64,000 nucleotides of DNA from NCBI RefSeq assembly GCF_900156605.1, contig NZ_FTOA01000006.1, positions 124,001-188,000 on the forward strand. The letters run 5' to 3'. Source of the stretch: Insolitispirillum peregrinum. GTDB lineage: Bacteria > Pseudomonadota > Alphaproteobacteria > Rhodospirillales > Rhodospirillaceae. A program made the position numbers and the translations under genes. Below, in pieces: positions 16,571-25,408 of the stretch. Numbering within the stretch: position 1 is the first letter of the stretch; each line of letters begins with the position of its first letter. The notes beneath the pieces are model-generated. The model was not told the origin of the DNA and did not search any database. It saw only the letters and a list, made by a program, of their open reading frames with translations.

Positions 16571-17967
16571 AGCACGCCGACCGGTCGCTGACTTCCCCGC
16601 GGATTCCCCCCGTGTCGACACCCCGCCTTGATCTGGCGCTGGTCGAACGCTCGCCGGGGGAGACGCGGGTTGCCTTGCTGGCAGGTGAGCAGGTTTGGGA
16701 ACTCCATCATTTTCGCGACGATGAGGCCTTGGTCGGGGATCTGTTTCTCGGTCGGGTGCGCGGTCGTGCACCCGCCGGAGCGGCGGTGTTTGTCGATCTG
16801 GGCATGGGGCCGGACGGCTTTCTGGCTGCCGAAGACTGCCCGCAGGGGCTGCCCCCCGACGGCGCGCTGGTGCTGGTGGAAATCCTGCTGGCCGCCCGCG
16901 CTGAAAAAGGCCCGAAGCTGACCGCCAGTGTGTCGCTGGGCGGTGAGCTGCTGGCCTATAGCCCAGGCCGCCCCGGCATCAGCCTGTCGAGCAAGATCAC
17001 CCACAAGGCCGAACGGACCCGCCTGCAGCAGTGGGCCGAGCAACAGGTTCGCCCCGATGAAGGGGTGGTGCTGCGCACCCGTGCCTGGGATACCGACGAA
17101 CAGGTATTGACCGCCGCCCTGTCGGATGCCCGTGCCCGCTGGGCCGATATTGACCAGAAACGCCGACAACTGTCATCTGCCGGGCGGCTGTCCGGCGGGG
17201 CGTTGCCGCTGGCGGCGGCTCTGGAGGGGCGGTCGGTGGAGCGGGTGCTGTGTGCCGGGCCATCGGCCTTGCAGCAGGCACAGGCGGCGCGGCCTGACCT
17301 GATGGCGGTGATTCGGGCGGCACGGGCTCCCTATCGGCTGTGGGACGATGAGGGCATCCCCGAAGCGATTGATCAGGCCCTGTCGCCACGCTGCGGCCTG
17401 TTGACCATCGAACAGACCGCAGCCCTGACCGCCATCGACGTTGACAGTGGCCCGTACAGCCCGGAAGAGGCCAACCAGCGGGTGCTGCCCGAACTGGCGC
17501 GGCAAATCCGGCTGCGCAATCTGGCTGGCATGATCGTGATTGATTTTGCCGCTCCGCGCCGGGGGGCCGAGGCCCACAAGAAGGCGATGGCGCAGGCTCT
17601 GGCGGCGCTGCTGGCCGATGATCCGGCCCGCCCGCAGGTGCTGGGAGTGTCGGCGCTGGGGCTGGTCGAGGTCCGCCGTCCGCGCCGGGGGGCACCGTTG
17701 GCTGATCTGTTGCTGGCACCTCGTCCGGCGGCAGCCTCCACCGCGCAGGCGGCGGCGCTGGACGCCTTGCGGCAGGTACTGGCGGCGGTGAACAGTGATC
17801 CGGTTACCCGCATTGCCCTGCGGGCCTCGGCGGCGATTATCGACGGTTTGCGCGGGCCGTGGCGTCACGCCTTGACTGACGCAGAACAGCGCCTTGGTCA
17901 GCCGCTGGTCCTGCAGGTGGTCACCGGGGTGGCGCGCGACTGGTTCAGTGTGACCCCGCTGTCCTGA
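16567..17967 (+). CDS. rng: RNase E/G family ribonuclease (RNase G-like)
   Basis: A 466-aa protein with a GTG start that overlaps maf by 4 bp. An S1-like segment (VGDLFLGRVRGRAPAGAAVFVDLG) and the DNase I-like catalytic region are visible; TAIDVDSGPYS and MIVIDFAAP carry the two aspartates that match the catalytic pair of RNase E. The Zn-link CPxC motif between catalytic and small domains is missing, and no degradosome scaffold is present. It probably acts in rRNA or mRNA processing. yacG follows, a common alphaproteobacterial order. Confidence 0.88.
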   Translation: MKHADRSLTSPRIPPVSTPRLDLALVERSPGETRVALLAGEQVWELHHFRDDEALVGDLFLGRVRGRAPAGAAVFVDLGMGPDGFLAAEDCPQGLPPDGALVLVEILLAARAEKGPKLTASVSLGGELLAYSPGRPGISLSSKITHKAERTRLQQWAEQQVRPDEGVVLRTRAWDTDEQVLTAALSDARARWADIDQKRRQLSSAGRLSGGALPLAAALEGRSVERVLCAGPSALQQAQAARPDLMAVIRAARAPYRLWDDEGIPEAIDQALSPRCGLLTIEQTAALTAIDVDSGPYSPEEANQRVLPELARQIRLRNLAGMIVIDFAAPRRGAEAHKKAMAQALAALLADDPARPQVLGVSALGLVEVRRPRRGAPLADLLLAPRPAAASTAQAAALDALRQVLAAVNSDPVTRIALRASAAIIDGLRGPWRHALTDAEQRLGQPLVLQVVTGVARDWFSVTPLS

Positions 17968-18033
17968 CTTGCTTTTTGATCCGTCGCAGGGATGATGCGC
18001 AAAACGCGCTCACTGCAAGAAGGCCCTGCCGAA

Positions 18034-18231
18034 ATGAACGACACTCCTCCTGATCTGCCGGTGACACCGGTGCGCGTGGCGACAGCCGCCTGTCCGGTGT
18101 GTGGCAAGCCAGTGGAGCCACGCTATCGCCCGTTCTGCTCGAAACGCTGCGCGGATGTGGACCTCAATCGCTGGTTTGGCGAAAATTATCGCGTTGAAAC
18201 CAGCGAAGAGCCAACGGAAGACCCGGCGTAA
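18034..18231 (+). CDS. yacG: DNA gyrase inhibitor / zinc-binding protein YacG
   Basis: A 65-aa zinc ribbon. CPVCGKP and FCSKRCADVDLNRWFGENYR provide the four cysteines and the conserved DLxRW. E. coli YacG binds GyrB and inhibits gyrase. I chose the ATG with GAAGG upstream; an in-frame ATG at 17992 would add 14 residues not seen in the family. It ends the infA-maf-rng-yacG cluster and is followed by an R2 repeat. Confidence 0.93.
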   Translation: MNDTPPDLPVTPVRVATAACPVCGKPVEPRYRPFCSKRCADVDLNRWFGENYRVETSEEPTEDPA

Positions 18232-18257
18232 CGGGGCTTCTGGTTAAAACAAACAAA

Positions 18258-18512
18258 AAACAGGATCATGGAGCGCTGCTCCATACCTCGCTGGGGCCTT
18301 GAGGCCCCAGACCCCGTTCCTTTGATCATAACAGAAAAAATGGGGGTTAGGGGCCTCAGGTCCCGAATGGGTTTGGGCGATAGCCCATTCTTTTCCACCA
18401 ACTGTCGTGTCTTGTGATCCGACAACCGGTTCCCACGTTTCGCACAATGCTGGTTTTTTCATGCCGCATTGTTGTTGCGAAAACCGGTTCCCACTTTTCG
18501 CACAATGCTCTA
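18258..18512. repeat. R2 remnant followed by reverse-oriented R1 units
   Basis: From ~18260, ATGGAGCGCTGCTCCAT and GGGGCCTTGAGGCCCC begin an R2 copy that ends AACTGTCGTGTCTTGTG at 18416; its left terminal repeat is lost. A diverged R1 hairpin (AACCGGTTCCCACGTTTCGC) and a canonical one (GCGAAAACCGGTTCCCACTTTTCGC) follow. The element ends in CTCTA, whose complement gives the TAG stop codon of the AsmA-like gene. Confidence 0.7.
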
Positions 18513-21500
18513 CTGCCCCAAAATTCCCTTCAGCAGATCACGCGCGGCCTTTTCCGGTTTGACCGCAGGCTGTTGCGGGTCGGCCTGTTTGGTCCCCAGC
18601 AGCCCCTCCAGCAACCCCGATACCGGCTGTTTACCGGGTTGGACGGCGGCTGGGGCAGCGCGTCCGGGGTCAATGGCACCGGTCATCACCCGCACGTTCG
18701 GTTGATCGAGCGGACCGGACAGCGAGATTGGCAGCGATGAGGGCAGTTTCAGCTTTTGTTGCAGGAAATTGGCCACCAGTCCTTCGGACAGGTGCGCTTC
18801 GCCGGACAGGTCGAGGGTCCACTGTGGCAGGTTGATCAGGCCACGCAGGCGGCCTTGATACAGGGCGCTGCCGAGGTCGGCATTCTGCACGCTGATGATG
18901 CCGTTCTGTGCCTTGAACGCCGCCTTGATGGTGGCGGCGGCTGCCGGGGTCTGGTGGGCGAGGCTAGCGAACTGGTTCAGCGCCAGCACCGGGGCCACCA
19001 GCGCGCTTTTCTGGCCGTTCTGGGCGTTGGGAAGGAGGCTGTCGATATCGAGGCTGCCCTCACCATTCAGGCTGTTGATCAGGGCGGCCTCGCTGATGCC
19101 GTGCGCGGCCAGCGTCACCGTCAGGTTGCCCTGGCCGCTGGCGGCGGCGGTGCCACTGACCGCCTTCAGCAAGCGGTCAATCTGCATCTTTTGGGCGGTC
19201 AGGGTCAGGCTGGCTTTCGGCAGGTCGCTGCGCACGTTGAAACTGCCCGAGCCGTCCATCGGGCCGCCGTACAGCCCGCCCTTCAGGCGGGACAGGGTCA
19301 GCACGCCATCCTGCAGCGAGGCGGCAAGGTCGGCATCGTCGATTTCCACCCCGGCAAAAGCCAGAAAGGCGGCCTTCAGGGTCAGCTCGGCATCAACCGC
19401 CTGCCACGGGCTGCGGTCGAGCGGTTCGGTAGACCAGCGCCCGGCGGGTAGAGCGGCGACCTGCACCAGTGTCGGAGCATCGGACAGCACGCCGCCGCTG
19501 CCGGCCTCGGCGACCTGGACACCAGACACAACATCGGCTCGCTTGGCCGGTTTGCGCGCGGTGGTCCCCGCCGGAGCCACCGGGGCACTGTCGCCTTGCG
19601 GGCGGAAATCCAGTCGGTCGCCACGCAGATTGGCCACCAGCCGGGGGCGGGGGCCGCTGATCCAGTCGGCATCAATGGTGCCTTGCAGGTGATTGCGGCC
19701 CATGCTGGCGCTCAGGTCATGCAGGGCGGTTTTCCCGGCGGCATTGCCGAGCTGCCCTTTCAGTTCCAGCGGGCCGCGGGCGGGTTGGCGCAGGGCCTCG
19801 TCATCCCACAGGGCGATCAACCGGTTGGCTTCGCTGGCCCGCAGATCGACGCTGCCCTGAAAGGACCAGGCTTGCAGCGGTGAGCGCACGCTCCCCTTCA
19901 GGTCAAAGGCCACCGCCGTTCCAAGGCGGGCGGTCATCCCCATGGTCAGGCCGTGGCTGCTGGCCTGCTCGCCCGACAGCGGGCCGGACAGATGGCCGTC
20001 GATGGTCAGGGGATCGCTGTTGCCAAAGCCACTCAGGGCCGACAGCCCCATCGCGCGGCCCGTCCGTTGCGGGGTCGGAGTGGCAAGGGTATAGCGCAGA
20101 TCCTTGAGGGTTGGCTCGTGGGTGACATCCAGCCCGCCCTGAATTTGCAGGCTGCCACCAGCGGCATCGCGCACACCGGCATCGTGCAGCACCAGTTGGC
20201 CGTCCTGCAGGGTGGCTTCGGCATGCAGGCCCTTATAGGACAGGTCGTGCCAGGTCAGGCTGTCCATCCCGAAGCGCAGGTTGGCGTCCCAGCCGCGCAG
20301 CCAGCGCCACAGGTCAGAGGAAACCGCCGGGCTGCCGACCGGGGCGGTCTCCATCTGGTCAACGGGCGAAACCGGCGTCTGCTCCGCCGGAGCCACAGGC
20401 TTGGCCGGGGGCGCCGTGCCACGGTAAGCATCAAGGTTCAGGCTGGTTCCGGCCAGTGTCAGGCCGATGGCCGGGCGCTGGTCAGCCCGCAGGGGCGGGC
20501 GGACGGTGGCCGCCGCCCGGACGGTGGTGGTGTCGAGGGTCACCTCGGCGTCGCGGAAAGCGATTTCCCGCAAGGTGCCGCCGATGGTGACAGCGCCTTG
20601 CAGGCGGTTGAGCCGACTGTTGGGGATGTCCTGCACTTCCCCGCCCAGCCAGCGCACCACCGAGCGGAAATCATCGGATTGCGCCTGTGCCGACAGGTCA
20701 ATCGCCATGCCGCCATCCTGTTCCGGGGCCGGAGACAGCCGCCCAACCATGCCGACTGACGAACTGCCGGGCAACTGCATGGTCAGCTCGTCGATCTGGG
20801 CCCCCTTGTTGTCGAGGGTGATGGCAAGGTGGCCCTGCCGCAGCACGGTCTGCCGCCAGGTCAGGGCACCGATCCGCAGGTCGATGGTGCCACGGTAGGT
20901 GGACGGGATGGGCAGACTGAACGGTGTCGATTGCGCCAGTGGCGCAGAGGACGGGGCGTCTGTGGTTGTGGTTTCCGGGGCGGCCTCTGGTGTCGTTTCA
21001 GGGGGCGGGGCGTCTTGCTGGTCCTTTTTCAGCGCCTGTTGCCAGCGGTCGAGATCAAGGCTGCCCAAAGCCAGCTTGGCCGATAGTTGATAGGGCTGTG
21101 ACGAGCGATCCCACAGCAGGGAACCCTGAACGTGGCTGTCGCCGATATCAATCGTCAGGTCATCCAGCGACAGGCGGTCGCCATTGATCTGAGTCGAAGC
21201 GCGCATGGTCAGCGGGCCGGTGGCGGGGGCTTCCTTCAGGCCCAGATGGCGGGCAAGGCTGGCGGTGTCCCTGGCATTGACCCGCAGCTCGCCATGGGCG
21301 GCCCGCCCGGCGGTTGACCCGACCAGCAGGCCGGAAAAGCTGATCGCAGCGTCGCTTTTTTGCAGCCCGAAGCGGAGGCTGAGGGGGGCTGCCTTGCCGC
21401 CTTCCAGATCACCAATCGAGGCGTCCAGCCGCAGCGGCACTTTGGTCTTGCCGTTGTGCCAGGTGCCTTCGACCTCAGCCTTGAAGGGGCCGTGCGGGCT

Positions 21501-22130
21501 TTCGATGCCGGTTTCAAGGGACAGCCGGTCAAGCACGCTGTCCTGTCCATTGCGGCGATAGCGGAGGGTGCCATCATGGATGGCAACCAGCGTCAGGGCG
21601 GCCAGCGGGCCGTCGTCCTGTGCCAGATGTTGCGGAGCCGCTACTGGGGTGTGGGTGCCGGGCTGGGCGGGCAGCGGGCCTTGCGGGCGGCGATCATCAA
21701 CCACCTGCACTGGTCGTGAACTGGGCGAGAAGAATTCCCAGTTGGCGCCTTCGCCGGTCTGTTCCAGCAGCACCTGTGGCCGGTCGAGGTGGATCTCCTC
21801 GACCTGCAGGCGCCCGGTGAACAGGGCGGCCAGCGACAGTTTCAGATCAATGGCGGCAATCTGCACCATGTCGGTCTGGCTGCCACCGCTGCGGTTGGCC
21901 AGCCGGACGTTTTCCAGCCGAACGGTCGGCCAGGGCAGGGCGGACGGCACGATATCGCCATCGACGCTGGCCTGTCTGCCGGTGGCGTCCAGAATGGCGG
22001 CTGTCACCTGACCTTTATAGCTGTTGCCATTGATGAACCATGGCACCGCCAACAGGGCTCCGAACAAAAAGCCCACCAGTGCCAGCAGACCGCCAGCCAC
22101 TTTTTTGACGATTGCACTCTGTGAACCCAT
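18510..22130 (-). CDS. AsmA family outer-membrane-assembly protein
   Basis: A 1206-aa protein with one N-terminal transmembrane segment (~13-33, GLLALVGFLFGALLAVPWF) and a large periplasmic region. The N-terminal AsmA domain shows DGDIVPSALPWPTVRLENV and LSLAALFTGRLQVEEIHLD, and the C-terminal AsmA_2-like domain has GGLYGGPMDGSGSF and DLSGEAHLSEGLV. Low-complexity Pro/Ala/Thr linkers occur near residues 385 and 595. By family knowledge AsmA-like proteins are TamB/Vps13-like bridges that affect lipid transport and outer membrane composition. Monocistronic, with its stop inside repeat R1. Confidence 0.88.
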   Translation of the reverse strand: MGSQSAIVKKVAGGLLALVGFLFGALLAVPWFINGNSYKGQVTAAILDATGRQASVDGDIVPSALPWPTVRLENVRLANRSGGSQTDMVQIAAIDLKLSLAALFTGRLQVEEIHLDRPQVLLEQTGEGANWEFFSPSSRPVQVVDDRRPQGPLPAQPGTHTPVAAPQHLAQDDGPLAALTLVAIHDGTLRYRRNGQDSVLDRLSLETGIESPHGPFKAEVEGTWHNGKTKVPLRLDASIGDLEGGKAAPLSLRFGLQKSDAAISFSGLLVGSTAGRAAHGELRVNARDTASLARHLGLKEAPATGPLTMRASTQINGDRLSLDDLTIDIGDSHVQGSLLWDRSSQPYQLSAKLALGSLDLDRWQQALKKDQQDAPPPETTPEAAPETTTTDAPSSAPLAQSTPFSLPIPSTYRGTIDLRIGALTWRQTVLRQGHLAITLDNKGAQIDELTMQLPGSSSVGMVGRLSPAPEQDGGMAIDLSAQAQSDDFRSVVRWLGGEVQDIPNSRLNRLQGAVTIGGTLREIAFRDAEVTLDTTTVRAAATVRPPLRADQRPAIGLTLAGTSLNLDAYRGTAPPAKPVAPAEQTPVSPVDQMETAPVGSPAVSSDLWRWLRGWDANLRFGMDSLTWHDLSYKGLHAEATLQDGQLVLHDAGVRDAAGGSLQIQGGLDVTHEPTLKDLRYTLATPTPQRTGRAMGLSALSGFGNSDPLTIDGHLSGPLSGEQASSHGLTMGMTARLGTAVAFDLKGSVRSPLQAWSFQGSVDLRASEANRLIALWDDEALRQPARGPLELKGQLGNAAGKTALHDLSASMGRNHLQGTIDADWISGPRPRLVANLRGDRLDFRPQGDSAPVAPAGTTARKPAKRADVVSGVQVAEAGSGGVLSDAPTLVQVAALPAGRWSTEPLDRSPWQAVDAELTLKAAFLAFAGVEIDDADLAASLQDGVLTLSRLKGGLYGGPMDGSGSFNVRSDLPKASLTLTAQKMQIDRLLKAVSGTAAASGQGNLTVTLAAHGISEAALINSLNGEGSLDIDSLLPNAQNGQKSALVAPVLALNQFASLAHQTPAAAATIKAAFKAQNGIISVQNADLGSALYQGRLRGLINLPQWTLDLSGEAHLSEGLVANFLQQKLKLPSSLPISLSGPLDQPNVRVMTGAIDPGRAAPAAVQPGKQPVSGLLEGLLGTKQADPQQPAVKPEKAARDLLKGILGQ

Positions 22131-22297
22131 GGTCGCCCCGATATCCTTTTACCCGGCAGGCACAGCCTCCTGACAGACTGTGTGCAGGGGGGTGATACCA
22201 TGCTGTGCGCCCTCTGTATCATCCTTTACGCGTTTTTTACGCGCACAGACGGGGCCTGTTCGCATAGATGGGGCGGATTTTTCCAAAGACAAGCAAA

Positions 22298-22316
22298 GGG
22301 GGGCAGTCCGCCCCCC
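22298..22316 (-). terminator. Intrinsic terminator after the GST gene
   Basis: On the minus strand GGGGGGCGGACTGCCCCCC forms a 6-7 bp G/C hairpin followed by TTTGCTTG, about 30 bases past the GST stop codon. The remaining stretch down to the AsmA start (22131-22297) shows no gene; it should hold the AsmA promoter. Confidence 0.65.
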
Positions 22317-22346
22317 TGATCACGGCACCAATCCGGCTGCCTGTGG

Positions 22347-23012
22347 TTACTTTTCGCAGTGCGGCAGTACCCACGGCTCCTGCTCGGCGGCGGCATACCA
22401 GTCCTGCATGGCGGGCAGGGCAAGAATGGTGTCGGCATAGGCTTGTGCGGCATCGGACAGGGCGATGTCATAGGTTTTGAAGCGCGAGACCACCGGGGCA
22501 AACATCGCATCAACGGCGGTAAAGCTGCCGAACAGGAACGGACCGTCGGCGGCAAAGCGGGCGCGCAGGCTGCTCCACAGGCCATCAATGCGGGCGATAT
22601 CCTTTGCGATGGCCGCACGGGTGTCTTCGGCCTCGGGGAAGCCCTTGCCCGGCAGCACCTTGCGGGTGTTCATCGGCATGTTCTGGCGTACCGGCATGAA
22701 ACCGGAATGCATTTCCGCCGCCACCGCGCGGGCTTCGGCACGGCGGGCGCGGTCGGTGGGCCACAGCCCGGCTTCGGGGTACGTCTCGGCCAGATATTCC
22801 AGAATCGCCAGACTGTCCCAGACGGTGATCCCGCCATCAATCAGGCACGGCACCTTGCCGGTGGGCGAAAAGACACGGGCCTTTTCCGGCGAGCCGTCTT
22901 CGTACAGCGGGATCAGGGTTTCGTCGAACGGGATGTTGGCCACCCGCAGCGCCAGCCACGGGCGCAGGGACCACGACGAATAGGCTTTGTTACCGATGAT
23001 CAGCCGAAGCAT
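22347..23012 (-). CDS. Glutathione S-transferase family protein
   Basis: A 221-aa protein with a thioredoxin-like N-terminus (MLRLIIGNKAYSSWSLRPWL; the Ser-Ser pair is at the usual catalytic position), a cis-proline loop GKVPCLIDGG, the ITVWDSLAILEYL glutathione-binding segment, and an all-helical C-terminal domain. Segment SSWSLRPWLALR is typical of one widespread proteobacterial GST subgroup. The substrate cannot be read from sequence. It is flanked by hairpins on both sides and looks monocistronic. Confidence 0.9.
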   Translation of the reverse strand: MLRLIIGNKAYSSWSLRPWLALRVANIPFDETLIPLYEDGSPEKARVFSPTGKVPCLIDGGITVWDSLAILEYLAETYPEAGLWPTDRARRAEARAVAAEMHSGFMPVRQNMPMNTRKVLPGKGFPEAEDTRAAIAKDIARIDGLWSSLRARFAADGPFLFGSFTAVDAMFAPVVSRFKTYDIALSDAAQAYADTILALPAMQDWYAAAEQEPWVLPHCEK

Positions 23013-23069
23013 GGGGTGCTATCCCTTTGTTGGAGGTGTCGGCGGGCATGGTAACGGCTTTGTGGAACG

Positions 23070-23104
23070 GCACCAAGCCCCCCGGAAGATGGGGGGCTTG
23101 GTGC
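23070..23104 (-). terminator. Strong hairpin downstream of the NAD(P)-binding gene
   Basis: GCACCAAGCCCCCC and GGGGGGCTTGGTGC form a perfect 14-bp stem with a 7-nt loop. It begins 14 bases past the stop codon of the minus-strand NAD(P)-binding gene. It lacks a clear T-run but is the obvious transcript end for that gene. Confidence 0.65.
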
Positions 23105-23117
23105 CCTGTCGTCAGGA

Positions 23118-23732
23118 TCAATAGCCGACGGTGAACCGCTGGCGCAGGTGGGCCGGGCGTTCCAGTTCATCGACCAGTGCGACGGCATAGTCTTCAAAGG
23201 AAATGCTGCTGGTGCCATCGGCGGCGACCAGCAGGCTATCCTGCCCCAGCCGGAACTGGCCGGTGCGGCTGCCGGGAATGAACATCGCTGCCGGTGACAG
23301 GAAGGTCCAGTCCAGCCCTTCCGGCTCCTGACGCAGACGGTCGAGCATCTCGGCCCCCTTGCTGGCTTCGGCAAAATAGGCTGCGGGGAAGGCCGGGGTA
23401 TCGATCAGGCGCACGCCGGGGGCGACCTCCAGACTGCCCGCGCCACCGACCACCAGATAGCGGCGCACACCGGCCTGCTTCACCGCTGCCAGCAGGGCTT
23501 CGGCATCGCTGACCAAAAACATCACCGAGCTGATCACCGCGTCGTGGCCGCGCAGCAGGGCCGCCATGGCGTCACGGTCGAACAGGTCGCCCTTGCGCGC
23601 GGTGACGCCGGGCAGGGCGGCGATGTTTTCCGGGGTGCGGGCGATGGCGGTCACCTGATGCCCACGGGTGGACAGTTCGGCCAGAATGCGGGAACCAGCG
23701 TTGCCAGAGGCACCGATCAGGGCAATGTTCAT
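23118..23732 (-). CDS. NAD(P)H-binding Rossmann-fold protein (YtfG/NmrA-like)
   Basis: A 204-aa protein, start MNIALIGASGNAGSRI, with GASGNAGS as dinucleotide-binding loop. A GDLFDRDAMAALLRGHDAVIS segment and VGGAGSLEVAPG follow. It matches atypical short-chain dehydrogenases annotated as NAD(P)H-binding or NADH-flavin reductase. AGGAGAT lies upstream of the chosen ATG. It is divergent from an HxlR regulator, a common pairing in which the regulator controls a redox enzyme in response to electrophiles. Reaction unknown. Confidence 0.85.
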   Translation of the reverse strand: MNIALIGASGNAGSRILAELSTRGHQVTAIARTPENIAALPGVTARKGDLFDRDAMAALLRGHDAVISSVMFLVSDAEALLAAVKQAGVRRYLVVGGAGSLEVAPGVRLIDTPAFPAAYFAEASKGAEMLDRLRQEPEGLDWTFLSPAAMFIPGSRTGQFRLGQDSLLVAADGTSSISFEDYAVALVDELERPAHLRQRFTVGY

Positions 23733-23762
23733 CGAAATCTCCTGTATCCACATGATGTGTTG

Positions 23763-23777
23763 GTATCTGATGGATAC
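23763..23777. promoter_or_regulatory. Candidate HxlR operator
   Basis: The inverted repeat GTATC-TGATG-GATAC lies in the 148-bp gap between the divergent NAD(P)-binding and HxlR genes, 31 bp upstream of the NAD(P)-binding ATG. HxlR proteins bind such short palindromes as dimers. The A/T-rich stretch that follows (TAGATGTTATAATTG) could hold a -10 element. Confidence 0.45.
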
Positions 23778-23880
23778 TAGATGTTATAATTGCCTGCTGG
23801 TGTAAAGAAGGCACTTTTCGGGCACCTGATTACCAGCGCGTAACCACTCCCTTCCGCCCGCGCTCTGGAGCGTTGTCGCC

Positions 23881-24258
23881 ATGACCGATACCCTGCCGCC
23901 AAACGTCTATCAGCCCCTGTGTCCCACCCGCATGATCCTTGATTGCATTGCCGACAAGTGGACGGTGCTGATTCTGGGGATGCTGGAAGACGGCCCGCAG
24001 CGGTTCAATCACCTGCGCCGCGAGGTCGGTGGCATTTCGCAAAAGGTGCTGTCGCAAACCCTGAAGTCACTGGAACGCGACGGGCTGGTTACACGCACCG
24101 CCTTTCCAACCGTGCCGGTGACGGTGGAATATGCCATCACGCCGTTGGGGCTGACGCTGGCCGGAACCATTGCCGGGCTGCGCGACTGGGCGGAAAGCCA
24201 TATCGGAGCGGTGCTGGCGGCACAGCAGGCCTATGATCAGCGGATGGATCAGGCGTAA
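23881..24258 (+). CDS. HxlR family transcriptional regulator
   Basis: A 125-aa winged-helix protein. LCPTRMILDCIADKWTVLIL is the family start with the conserved cysteine and KWT; GPQRFNHLRREVGGISQKVL is the recognition region and LKSLERDGLVTR the wing. HxlR proteins often sense aldehydes, quinones or oxidants through cysteine. It is divergent from the NAD(P)-binding gene and very likely controls it. Confidence 0.92.
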   Translation: MTDTLPPNVYQPLCPTRMILDCIADKWTVLILGMLEDGPQRFNHLRREVGGISQKVLSQTLKSLERDGLVTRTAFPTVPVTVEYAITPLGLTLAGTIAGLRDWAESHIGAVLAAQQAYDQRMDQA

Positions 24259-24293
24259 GCTACGCGCCACCGATACAGAGCAGGAGGACTGGA

Positions 24294-24668
24294 ATGAAGG
24301 GTGTGGTGGCGACGGTCGTACTGATCGCTGGACTGGCAGCGATGCCAACCGCCGGACAGGCAGGCACGGAGCTGGATTTTGCGCTGGTCAACAAGACCGG
24401 CTATCCGATCGAGGAAGTTTATCTGTCACCGTCAGGAACGTCTGACTGGCAGGAGAACGTCATCAGTGGCGATGTTCTGGAAGACACCCAGGTCGGACGC
24501 ATCGCCTTTAGCGTGGGTGGCAAGGACCGGAAATGCCTGTGGGATTTGCGGGTGGTGTACAGCGACCGGGCGACGGCGGAATGGGGGCGGCTTGATCTGT
24601 GCAGTTCCAACCGCATCACCTTGCGCTATGACCAGAACAGCGGCAAGACACAGGCCGAGATCAAGTGA
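24294..24668 (+). CDS. Small secreted hypothetical protein
   Basis: A 124-aa protein with a clear signal peptide (MKGVVATVVLIAGLAAM, likely cleavage near AGQA-GT at residue ~23). The mature part has DFALVNKTGYPIEEVYLSPS, a tryptophan and GDVL segment, and ends in a region with two cysteines (KCLWDLRVVY, DLCSSNRITL), so a disulfide is possible. I have seen similar short secreted proteins in proteobacteria without assigned function. GGAGGA precedes the ATG. The amidase gene starts with GTGA overlap at its stop. Confidence 0.75.
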   Translation: MKGVVATVVLIAGLAAMPTAGQAGTELDFALVNKTGYPIEEVYLSPSGTSDWQENVISGDVLEDTQVGRIAFSVGGKDRKCLWDLRVVYSDRATAEWGRLDLCSSNRITLRYDQNSGKTQAEIK

Positions 24669-25408
24669 TTACTCCCCCGTTTGCCCTGACGGTGCGCTGG
24701 CACCCGTCGCCAAACCATGGCCCGCGCCCGCGTGCGGTTGATACGCTGGTGCTGCATTACACCGGCATGCCAACCCCGGCATCGGCGCTGGAGCGGATGT
24801 GTGATCCGCAGGCCGAGGTCTCGGCCCATTACATGGTTGATGAAGACGGCTCGGTGTTGCATCTGGTGGCGGAAGACCGGCGGGCGTGGCATGCCGGGGT
24901 CAGCGAATGGCGTGGCGAAGGTGACCTCAACAGCCGCTCTATCGGGGTGGAGATCGTCAACCCCGGCCACGAATTCGGCTATCGCCCCTTCCCGGCGATC
25001 CAGATGCAGGCGGTGATTGCCCTGTGTCAGCAGATTCTGGCCCGCCATCCGGCGATCACTCCCTGCCGGATTGTCGCCCATGCCGACATTGCCCCCAGCC
25101 GCAAGGAAGACCCCGGCGAACTGTTTGACTGGCCGCTGTTGGCGGCGGCGGGGGTAGGGTTTTTCCCCTCCGAGGCCGACTTGCGGGCCGTCGCGCCGGT
25201 GGCGGACGGTGACGTTGCGGGCTGTCTGGCCCGCCTTGGCTACCCGCTGAGGCCGGTTGCGACCGACGGGCGGGTAGGGGGCGGCGGGGTGGAAAAGGCG
25301 TTGATTGCCTTCCAGCGGCGCTATTGCCCAACCAACCTTTCCGGGCAGGCCGACCTGCCAACCCGGCAGATGCTGGCGGCGGTGGAGAAAGGACTCTCGT
25401 CCTGTTGA
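24665..25408 (+). CDS. N-acetylmuramoyl-L-alanine amidase (AmpD-like, Amidase_2)
   Basis: A 247-aa protein, GTG start overlapping the previous stop by 4 bp. The amidase_2 domain (~1-165) shows zinc ligands in LVLHYTG, RAWHAGVS and IVAHADIAPSRKEDPG, plus SAHYMVDEDGSV and SIGVEIVNPGHE. A short C-terminal peptidoglycan-binding-like region (ALIAFQRRYCP) follows. No signal peptide, so it is likely a cytoplasmic AmpD-type enzyme that cleaves 1,6-anhydro-muropeptides in cell-wall recycling. Confidence 0.9.
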   Translation: MITPPFALTVRWHPSPNHGPRPRAVDTLVLHYTGMPTPASALERMCDPQAEVSAHYMVDEDGSVLHLVAEDRRAWHAGVSEWRGEGDLNSRSIGVEIVNPGHEFGYRPFPAIQMQAVIALCQQILARHPAITPCRIVAHADIAPSRKEDPGELFDWPLLAAAGVGFFPSEADLRAVAPVADGDVAGCLARLGYPLRPVATDGRVGGGGVEKALIAFQRRYCPTNLSGQADLPTRQMLAAVEKGLSSC

